From a virus: a DNA stretch of 34,734 nt. Location of the stretch: IMG/VR virus record IMGVR_UViG_3300025684_000036, positions 1 through 34,734 of that record. The stretch is one strand, 5' to 3'. A program made the translations under genes and the position numbers. Of this stretch, positions 6,822 to 16,300 are shown in pieces. Position 1 is the first letter of the stretch; each line of letters opens with the position of its first letter. Below the pieces are notes generated by a model. That model did no database searches. It saw only the letters and a program-made list of their open reading frames with translations, and had not been told where the DNA came from.

Positions 6822-9305
6822 ATGGCTTCAGGAAATTACACAAGAACCCCATCAAGTAGTAACATTGTTAAGGACTCTGGACCTTTTGAAGCTATAGTAG
6901 TAAATCACCTTGACAGAAAATATATGGGCGGTTTAGAAGTTGAAATACTTCGATATGCAGCTGGCGGCAGCACGCCAGAAAGAACCGGACAACTTGCAAA
7001 CGTAAAATATCTGATGCCATTTTATGGCGTTACTCCTAACAAGGGATTAACCGATAACGACGGTTATGAATACACTCAAAAGTCTTATGGCATGTGGATG
7101 GTACCTCCGGACATTGGCACAAAGGTATTGTGCGTTTTTGCTGAAGGCGACCTCAATATGGGATATTGGATAGGATGTATTCCAGAAGATTATATGAACT
7201 TTATGATTCCAGATGGTCGTGCAAGTACTGAACGTACTACAGATAATACACCACCGAATCTAAAAGGTGCAAAACTTCCGGCCGGCGAATATAACAAAAA
7301 AGTTGAAAAGGGTGAGCTAGTTGATCCCACCCTTTTCAACAAACCTTATAACAAAGACTTTACAAATGTTTTAGAATCACAAGGTTTAATATTTGATGAA
7401 GTCCGTGGAACAACAACATCGAGCGCACGTCGTGAACTCCCTAGTGCTGTGTTTGGAATTAGCACTCCGGGTACTAGAGACAGACGTCCGGGTTCACCAA
7501 AATTTGAAGTTGGTGCCGCGCCCGAAAAACTAAACATTCCTTATAATAGATTAGGTGGATCTAGTTTTGTTATGGATGACGGCGATGCAGCATTTATTAG
7601 AAAAACACATGCTGAAGACGGTCCTCCTGTTTATGTTAACAAAGAAATTGGCGATGAAGGCGGTGACGAAACTATTCCTCAGAATGAGTTATTACGTTTT
7701 AGAACAAGAACCGGGCATCAAATATTACTACATAATTCAGAAGATTTAATTTATATTGGTAACAGTAGAGGAACAGCTTGGATTGAAATTACCAGTGACG
7801 GTAAAATTGACATTCATGCAGATGATAGTATTAGTATTATGACGGATAATGATTTAAACATTACTGCTGAACGAGATATTAATTTTGAAGCTGGCCGAAA
7901 CATTAATATGAAAGCAACTGCACGTTATAGTAAAGGCGGCGAAACTGATTCTAGAGGTTTAGAAAGCGGTAGAATACAGTTTGAGGCACAGCATAATTAT
8001 AATTTACAAGTTGGAAAAGATTCAAAAATTACAGTTGGTAGAGATCAGCATGTAGGTGTTGGTAGAGATCATTATAATTCTAATGGAAGATTTTTTCATC
8101 TTAATAGTGGACAAGATAATAGATTAAGTACCCAAGGATCTACACATATTTCTAGTTCTAGAGAACACAGAGAGACTGCAACATATATTCACATGAATGG
8201 ACCAACTGCTGCACCTGCTGCAAAAGCACAACCAGTTGATCCTTTGTCAACAGTTACGTTACCATATACATTTCCTGGCAGTTTTACACCAGTTGCTTAT
8301 CAAAGTATTCTTACAAGATCTCCGCAACACGAACCATGGCCGCATCATGAAAATATGGATCCATTGTCGTATAAAAAGTCTGAAACAGATAGAGAAGCGC
8401 CCGGCGGGCTACCGACAGCAGACAGGGTTATTACTCCTGATACGTTTGCTAAAAACAAAGGTAATCGAAATTGTAGTGCATATGTTGCAGGAAGCGGCGG
8501 CAACCTAAGTTCAGGTAATGTTGATAGTAGAGCCGGCGGCACTGGCAGCGGGACAGGAACAGCGCCACGGAGCAATTATAGTTCATCTGTAACACTACCA
8601 GACGATGGAACTTATCGTTTAGGAACACTCAGCGCACAGTATGAATCGGGCAGAGATGGTCCTATTGCTATTGGTTGGGATAGCACAGGCGGTTGGAGTT
8701 ATGGACAATATCAGCTTGCTGCAAAGACAGGTGCTATGGGAGAATATTTGTCATGGGCTCAAACAAATGCTCCGCAAGTCTATCAAGCATTATCAAATGC
8801 TGGAGGCGACAGCGCCGCAAGACAAGGTACAGACACATTTAAAAATACTTGGAAAACATTAATGGCAGATGCACATGCTGCTGAATCGCAGCACGAATAC
8901 ATTGCTAACAAATACTATGGAGGCGGCCTACGATCAATTAGAAGTAGAACCGGTGTTGATTTATCTTCTAGAACTCCAATTGTAGCTGATGTAATTTGGA
9001 GTACAAGTGTCCAACACGGCGCAGGCGGATGTGCAAGAATATTTGAACGTGCATTCCAATCATTAGGAACAACTAATCCTAGCGATCAAGCAATTATTGA
9101 AGCAGTATACAGTGAACGAGGAGCAGAAAACGGACAACGATATTTTGGTAGAAGTACTCCTAATGTTAGAGCAAGTTGTGTTAGGCGATTCCAAAACGAA
9201 AAGGCTGATGCATTACGATATCTAGCACAGTATCAAGAATCCGCTCCGCGTCCTACACTTACAGCTGGCGACACTGTAGATAGTAATACTCCTACAGTAG
9301 GTTAA
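6822..9305 (+). CDS. 5: gp5-type baseplate spike with C-terminal cell-wall hydrolase domain
   Basis: This 827-residue protein looks like the needle of the tail. Residues about 18-135 form the gp5/VgrG OB-fold (GPFEAIVVNHLDRKYMGGLE to GYWIGCIPEDYMNFMIPDG). Residues about 290-460 carry short beta-strand repeats (ITSDGKIDIHADDSISIMT, DLNITAERDINFEAGRNINM) typical of the triple-stranded spike helix. T4 gp5 has a T4-lysozyme domain between these parts; here residues 135-285 show no such domain. Instead about 590-790 resembles the C-terminal hydrolase of VgrG3-like and phage tail proteins: YESG with a candidate catalytic Glu608, then GGWSYGQYQLAAKTGAM. This probably cuts peptidoglycan during penetration. 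The ATG follows AGGA by 6 bases. The hydrolase family is inferred from motifs. Confidence 0.87.
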   Translation: MASGNYTRTPSSSNIVKDSGPFEAIVVNHLDRKYMGGLEVEILRYAAGGSTPERTGQLANVKYLMPFYGVTPNKGLTDNDGYEYTQKSYGMWMVPPDIGTKVLCVFAEGDLNMGYWIGCIPEDYMNFMIPDGRASTERTTDNTPPNLKGAKLPAGEYNKKVEKGELVDPTLFNKPYNKDFTNVLESQGLIFDEVRGTTTSSARRELPSAVFGISTPGTRDRRPGSPKFEVGAAPEKLNIPYNRLGGSSFVMDDGDAAFIRKTHAEDGPPVYVNKEIGDEGGDETIPQNELLRFRTRTGHQILLHNSEDLIYIGNSRGTAWIEITSDGKIDIHADDSISIMTDNDLNITAERDINFEAGRNINMKATARYSKGGETDSRGLESGRIQFEAQHNYNLQVGKDSKITVGRDQHVGVGRDHYNSNGRFFHLNSGQDNRLSTQGSTHISSSREHRETATYIHMNGPTAAPAAKAQPVDPLSTVTLPYTFPGSFTPVAYQSILTRSPQHEPWPHHENMDPLSYKKSETDREAPGGLPTADRVITPDTFAKNKGNRNCSAYVAGSGGNLSSGNVDSRAGGTGSGTGTAPRSNYSSSVTLPDDGTYRLGTLSAQYESGRDGPIAIGWDSTGGWSYGQYQLAAKTGAMGEYLSWAQTNAPQVYQALSNAGGDSAARQGTDTFKNTWKTLMADAHAAESQHEYIANKYYGGGLRSIRSRTGVDLSSRTPIVADVIWSTSVQHGAGGCARIFERAFQSLGTTNPSDQAIIEAVYSERGAENGQRYFGRSTPNVRASCVRRFQNEKADALRYLAQYQESAPRPTLTAGDTVDSNTPTVG

Positions 9306-9312
9306 ATACAGT

Positions 9313-9750
9313 ATGAGCGAATTAGAAAAAAATTTATATAAACGAGTTACTGTACCAGCAGTGCCTAAAACTGAATCTGCATCTAGAGCATACCGTGGAT
9401 TTTCCACAGTATATTCAAATACAAATGATTGGACAGTATACGATTTTGAACTTGTAAAGCAAGATCTTATAAATCATTTTCATATACGCCAGGGAGAAAA
9501 ATTATCAGATCCAGAATTTGGATGTATAATTTGGGACTTACTATATGAGCCATTTACACAAGAAGTGCAAACTGCTATTATTGAAAATGTAACTCAAATT
9601 GTTAATTATGATCCCCGACTACAAGTAACAGAAGTAGTAGTTGATACCTACGATCAAGGTATACAAGTTGAAGCAAGTGTAGTGTTTTTAAACTATAATA
9701 TTGCTGATACAATGCGTTTTAAGTTTGATCAAAACAATGGCTTAAATTAA
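9313..9750 (+). CDS. 25: gp25-like baseplate wedge protein
   Basis: The protein has 145 residues, close to T4 gp25 (132). It shows the family block KQDLINHFHIRQGEKLSDPE, then FGCIIWDLLYEPF, and a C-terminal half with DPRLQVTEVVVD. gp25 family proteins join gp6 and gp53 in the wedge core and contact the sheath ring; related proteins occur in type VI secretion (TssE). It lies 7 bases after the spike gene and 49 before gp6, the order expected of a wedge module. A TAAATAC sequence overlaps the upstream stop, but it is only 6 bases from the ATG and is unlikely to serve this gene. The nearest Shine-Dalgarno-like bases (TAGG) are 11 bases away, so initiation may rely on coupling. Confidence 0.94.
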   Translation: MSELEKNLYKRVTVPAVPKTESASRAYRGFSTVYSNTNDWTVYDFELVKQDLINHFHIRQGEKLSDPEFGCIIWDLLYEPFTQEVQTAIIENVTQIVNYDPRLQVTEVVVDTYDQGIQVEASVVFLNYNIADTMRFKFDQNNGLN

Positions 9751-9769
9751 ATACTCGGTTTATAAATCA

Positions 9770-9777
9770 GATAAATA
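9770..9777 (+). promoter_or_regulatory. Late-type promoter (GATAAATA) for gp6 and downstream
   Basis: GATAAATA lies 30 bases upstream of the gp6 ATG and before a strong AAGGA site (9789-9793, 6 bases from the ATG). A second related sequence, TTAAATAC (9747-9754), overlaps the end of gp25. The 49-base gap fits a promoter plus leader. A start near 9785 would give a short leader carrying the ribosome binding site. Confidence 0.68.
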
Positions 9778-9799
9778 TCTAAGTATAGAAGGAAGTGCC

Positions 9800-12700
9800 A
9801 TGTCATCAACAGATAGACAGTCTAGATTACTAGTAGCTGAAGATTGGAAACGCATTTATCAGACCTTTAGAAATGTAGATTTCCAAAGTTATGATTTTGA
9901 TAATTTACGCAGAACAATGATTAATTATCTGCGTCAAAATTATCCTGAAGATTTTAACGATTATATTGAATCTAGTGAATTTTTAGCATTAATAGATATG
10001 ATTTCATATCTAGGACAAAATTTAAGTTTCCGTATTGATTTAAACGCAAGAGAAAATTTTCTTGAAACAGCAGAACGTCGAGAATCAATTCTCCGTCTTG
10101 CTCGCATGCTTGCTTACAATCCAAGACGTAATCAGCCTGCCAACGGCTTATTAAAAATATCAACAGTTAAAACTACAGAAACAATATTTGATTCAAACGG
10201 TATTAACTTAGCAAATACTGTTATTAAATGGAATGACCAGTCAAACACAAATTATTTTGAACAGTTTATTAAACTTCTAAATGCAGCACTCCCTGTACAA
10301 AATACAATTGGTAACCCTTTAAAAACAGCAACTATTAGCGATGTAGTTACACAACAATATAGATTTAATTCAATTAATACCAAACAAGCGTTATATCCTT
10401 TTACAAAACGTATTGAAGGGTCAACTACTAGATTTGAAGTTGTTAGTTCCGATATACAAAATCAAACAATTGTTGAAGAACCGCCACTGCCTGGCAATAG
10501 TCCTGCATTCTTGTTTAGAGACGATGGACAAGGCGCAGCAAGTACAAATACTGGTTTCTTTATGCATTTCCGTCAAGGCAAACTTGAAGAAGGTGCATTC
10601 AACATATCAAATCCTACACCTAATCAAGCAGTATCTATTGACAGCACTAACATCAATGACAGTGATGTTTGGCTTTATAGTGTAGATGATGCAGGCGTAG
10701 AATTGTCAAACTGGACTAAAATTGATTCTGTAGAAGGTAATAACATTATCTATAATAATCTGTTTCAGGGAATAAAAGATGTATTTGCTGTCAGTACTAG
10801 AGTAGGCGATAGAATTAGTCTTATTTTTAGTGACGGTGTATTTGGTAATCTTCCTAGCGGAAATTTTAAAACTTATTATAGAACTAGTGCAAACAAATCA
10901 ATGGTTGTTAGTCCTAGTGCAATTGGCAAAGTTGATATTGAAATAAGATATCAAGGTAGAAATGGCAATAGAGAAACGTTAACACTGGGATTAGAGTTAA
11001 AATACACAGTTGCGAATTCAAATACAAGTGAATCTAACGACGAAATTAGAACAAATGCTCCTGCTACATATTATACTCAAAATAGATTAATTACTGGTGA
11101 AGACTATAATATCGGACCGCTTGCTATTAGCCAAGATATTATCAAAACTAAAAGCACTAATAGAATTAGTGCAGGAATAAGCAGATATTTTGATCTGAAA
11201 GACACTAGCGGAAAATATAGTAACACAGACTTATTTTCTACAGATGGCATTATATATAAAGAAGAGTTTATCGAAAAAACTAAATTTAGTTTTAATACTC
11301 AAAGTGATATTGAAGGCATAATCAATAACACTGTTGAAAATATACTGTCGACTACATATATGAGAAATTTTTATCTAGATAAATTTCCTAGAAATATTGT
11401 AAGTGATCTAAATATTAGCTGGAAAGCAGCAACTACAGCAACAAATAACTTTACAGGCACATTGACAGATATTGATGATGTGGTAGTTGCAGTGGGTTCT
11501 TTTACTGCAAATAGTTTAAAGTTTGTTGAAGCAGGATCGCTAGTTAAATTTGTAGCACCAACTGGGTCATATTTTGATGCCAATAATAACATTGTAGTAG
11601 GAACTCCTGTAAAAAAGAATACTAAAAGTTATATCTGGACAAAAATAATAAGTGTTCAAGATGACGGAAAATTAATTGACGAAAACGGCTTTGGAGCAAT
11701 TACTATTAATGATAATGTTCCAACAGGCGCCCTACTACAAGAAATTGTTCCAAAGTTTAGTAGAGCACTAACTGATGATATTAAAGCACAATTAATTGAT
11801 CAAACATTTAACTATAATGATTATGCATTAAGATATGATGCTACTGCTAGACAGTGGAAATTAGTTCTTGCAGAAAATATTAACATATCAAATGCATTTG
11901 CTGTTGGTAAAACAGGAGATGTTAGTGGACAGAATCTCGATGCAAGTTGGTTATTAAATTTTAAAACTGATGGACAAACATATGAAATAACATATAGAAA
12001 TTTGCGGTTTGTATTTGAAAGTGATACTCAAATCAAATTTTTCTTTGATAGTGCAGACAAGGTTTACGATACTAATACAGGTAAGACTTATAGAGATAAA
12101 ATTGATATCTTAAATATTAATAACAAGCAAGGGTCAACTGATTCGTTTACTAGAGATTTTACTTGGTCCATCCAAGATGCATACAGAGATGCTGAAGGCT
12201 ACGTTGATACTAAAAAAATTATAGTTACATATTTAGATTCAGACGATGACGGCGTAGTTGATGATCCTGAGCTGTTTAGTATATTAGTTGATTATAGTAA
12301 TGAAGAAATTGACAGTGAAGATAAAATAATTTTTCAAAAGAGATATTATACAACAGACGGCGTAGAAAGCTATAAGTATTTTCCAAACGAATCTAATACT
12401 GTATTAATTGTAGCTAATGAATCAGCAATTGCTCCATATAGTGCAAGAACAGAAGGACAAGTATTTTATCTACTTGAAGAAAAGGTGTTTAAAATTTTAA
12501 ACAAGTCTCTTAATAATACGTCTTTAAATATTGATTATAAAGCATATGAAGGCAGAGCAAATTTAAAGTTTCACTATTCTCATGTTGCTGATAGCAATTA
12601 TAGAATAGATCCGGCAGTAAGTAATATTATTGATACTTTTGTTTTAACAAAGTCTTATGATGTGCAACTTAGAAGATGGCTTAAAGAAGAAAACACAATT

Positions 12701-13315
12701 AAACCACTTCCGCCAAGTAATGACGAACTATATAGATCATTTGGATCTAAACTTAATGCAATTAAGTCTATAAGTGATGAAATAATATATCATCCTACAC
12801 AGTATAAAATATTATTTGGTAGCAAAGCAAATTCTGATTTGCAAGTAACTTTTAAAATTGTAAAAAATAGCGAATTAGTTACAAACAATAATGAACTCAA
12901 AGCTGATATTATTAGTGCTATTGATAAATTCTTTGCACTTGAAAATTGGGACTTTGGCGAAACGTTTTACTTCCAAGAATTAAGTACATATGTGTTATCT
13001 CAATTAAGACCAAAATTAGTTAGCTTTTTGATGGTACCTAAACAAGAAACACAGTCATTCGGTAGTTTGTTTCAAATCAAATCAGAACCAAACGAAATAT
13101 TAATCAGTGGTGCAACAGTTAATGATATTCAAATCATTGACGAAATTACCGCAGCATCTCTTCAGGCATCAGGAAATGTTATCCAATCGTCTGATAATAC
13201 AAATTATACGGAAATAAAAAGCAGTGCAAGTACTGGAACTACATATTCAACTACAAATACATCAACAGGTGCCAGTAGTTCAACAAATTCAACAGGTGGA
13301 GGCTATAGCTACTAA
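9800..13315 (+). CDS. 6: gp6-like baseplate wedge protein, enlarged
   Basis: T4 gp6 forms the continuous ring of the baseplate wedge core. The N-terminus is highly characteristic: DWKRIYQTFRNVDFQSYDFD, LRQNYPEDFNDYIESSEFLA, LIDMISYLGQNLSFRIDLNA, and ARENFLETAERRESILRLAR. A C-terminal segment near 1030-1110 (AIDKFFALENWDFGETFYFQ) matches the gp6 ring-forming end. The whole protein is 1171 residues against 660 in T4, with most of the surplus between about 520 and 960. That region contains an EF-hand-like loop DSDDDGVVDDPE (residues 813-824), a possible calcium site. The last 40 residues are Ser/Thr/Gly-rich. Start at ATG with AAGGA; the stop overlaps the next ATG (TAATG), so the giant protein downstream is probably translated by coupling. 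Confidence 0.94.
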   Translation: MSSTDRQSRLLVAEDWKRIYQTFRNVDFQSYDFDNLRRTMINYLRQNYPEDFNDYIESSEFLALIDMISYLGQNLSFRIDLNARENFLETAERRESILRLARMLAYNPRRNQPANGLLKISTVKTTETIFDSNGINLANTVIKWNDQSNTNYFEQFIKLLNAALPVQNTIGNPLKTATISDVVTQQYRFNSINTKQALYPFTKRIEGSTTRFEVVSSDIQNQTIVEEPPLPGNSPAFLFRDDGQGAASTNTGFFMHFRQGKLEEGAFNISNPTPNQAVSIDSTNINDSDVWLYSVDDAGVELSNWTKIDSVEGNNIIYNNLFQGIKDVFAVSTRVGDRISLIFSDGVFGNLPSGNFKTYYRTSANKSMVVSPSAIGKVDIEIRYQGRNGNRETLTLGLELKYTVANSNTSESNDEIRTNAPATYYTQNRLITGEDYNIGPLAISQDIIKTKSTNRISAGISRYFDLKDTSGKYSNTDLFSTDGIIYKEEFIEKTKFSFNTQSDIEGIINNTVENILSTTYMRNFYLDKFPRNIVSDLNISWKAATTATNNFTGTLTDIDDVVVAVGSFTANSLKFVEAGSLVKFVAPTGSYFDANNNIVVGTPVKKNTKSYIWTKIISVQDDGKLIDENGFGAITINDNVPTGALLQEIVPKFSRALTDDIKAQLIDQTFNYNDYALRYDATARQWKLVLAENINISNAFAVGKTGDVSGQNLDASWLLNFKTDGQTYEITYRNLRFVFESDTQIKFFFDSADKVYDTNTGKTYRDKIDILNINNKQGSTDSFTRDFTWSIQDAYRDAEGYVDTKKIIVTYLDSDDDGVVDDPELFSILVDYSNEEIDSEDKIIFQKRYYTTDGVESYKYFPNESNTVLIVANESAIAPYSARTEGQVFYLLEEKVFKILNKSLNNTSLNIDYKAYEGRANLKFHYSHVADSNYRIDPAVSNIIDTFVLTKSYDVQLRRWLKEENTIKPLPPSNDELYRSFGSKLNAIKSISDEIIYHPTQYKILFGSKANSDLQVTFKIVKNSELVTNNNELKADIISAIDKFFALENWDFGETFYFQELSTYVLSQLRPKLVSFLMVPKQETQSFGSLFQIKSEPNEILISGATVNDIQIIDEITAASLQASGNVIQSSDNTNYTEIKSSASTGTTYSTTNTSTGASSSTNSTGGGYSY

Positions 13316-16300
13316 TGGCTAATAATGATCAAAACGAAACCAATCAAGGTAACAGTAAAGTTACTAGTAGTGATTTTCTTCCTAAGTTTTTTAGAACCAC
13401 AGCAAACCAAAAGTTTTTACAAGCAACGCTAGACCAGTTAATACAACCGGGCGAAGCAGAAAAAATTGAAGGTTATTTTGGTAGAAAGACTGCTAAAGCA
13501 TATACAACTAATGATAATTACATTTCTGACGTATCTGATGATAGAGAAAATTATCAACTAGAGCCTGCTCTAATTTCTAAAGACGAGTTTAATAATGTTA
13601 CTTTTTATAAAGACTACAATGATTATATTAACCAATTAAAAGTATTTGGCGCTGACACTAGAGATCATAGTATATTAAATAGTCAAGAATTTTATAGTTG
13701 GAACCCAAATATTGATTGGGATAAGTTTGTAAACTTTCGTGAATATTACTGGTTGCCAAACGGTCCTCAAACAGTAAATGTTAGAGGACAAGCAAGGTCA
13801 GTAACTAGCACGTATACAGTAACACTAGAAGATCAAGGTGACAATAAAGCATATGTGTTTAACGATGGATTAACAAGAAATCCTACACTTAAACTTTATA
13901 GAGGACAAACATATAGATTTGAAGTAGATGTTCCAGGACATCCGGTTGCATTTGCTATTAGTAGAACATTTACACCAGGTACAGCGATTCTTGTTGCAGG
14001 TTCTGAAGGCATTAGGTCTAATGGAATATATGACGGAACATTGTATGATGAAGTTGATGCTAATTATGATTTAGGAGATTTTGTTGTTCTTCCTAGCGGT
14101 GGCAGTGTGTCTTTTGATGAAGACGAAAATGTAAGCACAATTTATTCAGACGGCATTCGCAAGTTAGGCGAAGAAGGCGAAGAAGTTGCTACGGTATATC
14201 TTGAAAAAGGCGTTATAGAATTTACAATTCCAGACAACGCACCTGATAGATTATACTACATCAGTAAAAATAATATTGATACTAGTGGATATGTTAGAAT
14301 AGCTGATATTGAAGAAAATACATTCTTAGATATTGCCGCAGAAATTATTGGTAAAAAGAATTATACAAGTGCAAATGGTGTTGAACTATCTAATGGAATG
14401 AAAATTAGATTCCAAGGCGATGTTACACCTGCAATATATAACACTAATGATTGGTATGTAGAAGGCGTCGGAGATAAAATTAAATTAATCAAAGATGTTG
14501 ACTTAATTATTCCAGCAGTATATTCAGATAAAGTATTAGTTCCGTTTGGAACAGATGCATTTGATACACTTCCTTTTAGTGATGCTACAAGTTATGCAGC
14601 GAATAAAGATTATCTTGTTATTAACCGTTCAAGTCCTGACAAAAATGCATGGAGTCGTTATAATAAATGGTTCCATAGAACTGTAATTCGAGCAAGTGCT
14701 ACATATAATAACACTGAATTATCTCTTGATGAAGCATCGCGAGCAAAGCGTCCAATTATTGAATTTGAAGCTGGTTTAAAACTAAACAAATACGGAAGTT
14801 TTGCAAAGCAAGATGTTGACTTAATTGATACTGTTACTGTTGATGCATTTTCAAATATACAAGGACAAATTGGATACAGAGTAGATGGTACCAACTTAGC
14901 AGAAAATATGAGAGTGCTGTTTACAGCAGATACTGACATATTAGTTAATGGTAAAATTTATCTTGTTAAGTTCATTACCATTGGTAATAAAAGACAAATT
15001 AATTTGGTCGAAGCTGAAGATACTAATCCAAATGTTTTAGAAACTGTGTTAGTTACTCAAGGTGTTAAAAATGCTGGTAAAAGTTACTATTATGACGGTA
15101 CGTCTTGGAAATTAGGACAAGAAAAAACAAAATTAAACCAGCCACCATTATTTGAAGTATTTGATATTGATAAAAATAGTTTTAGTGATTCTACAGCATA
15201 TAGTGCAACAACATTTGCTGGCACAAAATTGTTTAGTTATAGAGAAGGTGCTGGAACAATTGATGCTGAATTAGGATTTCCATTATCATATAGGAATATC
15301 AATAACAGTGGCGACATTGTGTTTGATTTTAATTTATTAACTGATAAATTTTCTTATGAACTAGGAACAGATTATTATAATAAATCAATCAATCCAGGCT
15401 TTATTAAAAAATATAAAAATTTAACCGAGTTTGAGTGGACCAATGGTCTAACAAACAAGCCTAAAAAGAGTATACAAAAAGTACTACGTCAGTATGATGT
15501 AACAGAAGACGAGTTACAAACTTTTGAAATAGACGTGTATAGCGAAGCCGGCACGCTCACTGATATAGTTGTTAATGTATTTGTTAATAATAAGCTAACA
15601 AAAGATTATGTGTTAGACAGAACTAATAAAAAATTATTAGTAGTATTTAATAATGAACTAAAAGAAAATGACATTGTTCTTATCAAAACAAAAACATCTC
15701 AAGCAAAGAAAAATGTTAATGGGTATTATGAATTTCCGATTAACTTTGAACGTAATCCAAAAAACGAAGACTTTAGTGAATTTACACTAGGTGAAGTTAT
15801 TGATCATGTCGACACAATGATTGAGGATTTACAAGATTTTTCGGGCGAATATCCTGGAAAAAGCAATCTTAGAGATTTAGGAGATGTTGATAATTACGGA
15901 AAGCGTTTTGTTAAGCATAGCGGATCTATCAACTTATCTGCTTATCATATTACTAACAAAAAATATAATCTAGTTAAGTCATTAGATTATAGCAGAAGAG
16001 AATATGCTAGATTTAAAAGAAACTTTTTAGACGCAGCAGTAAACTTAGGAGTAGAAACTGAAACTAAGCAGCATGTTGATTTAATATTACAAGATTTAAA
16101 TAAAGACAAATTAAAAACCGAACCGTTTTATTTTAGTGATGCACTTGGATACCAATCTGCTAACATTATAGAATATGAAATCTTAGATGTTCGTACAAAA
16201 AGTTATGCATTATCTCAAGAATTTAATCTTTCAGAATTGTCAACTAGAAGTGTAAATGTCTATATAAATGGAACACAACTAATCCATGGTGTCGATTACA

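Noticed and set aside
8197-8862. Plus-strand frames of 103 and 73 codons inside the spike gene
   Set aside because: They are alternative frames of a gene with clear domain content, and no ribosome binding site supports them.
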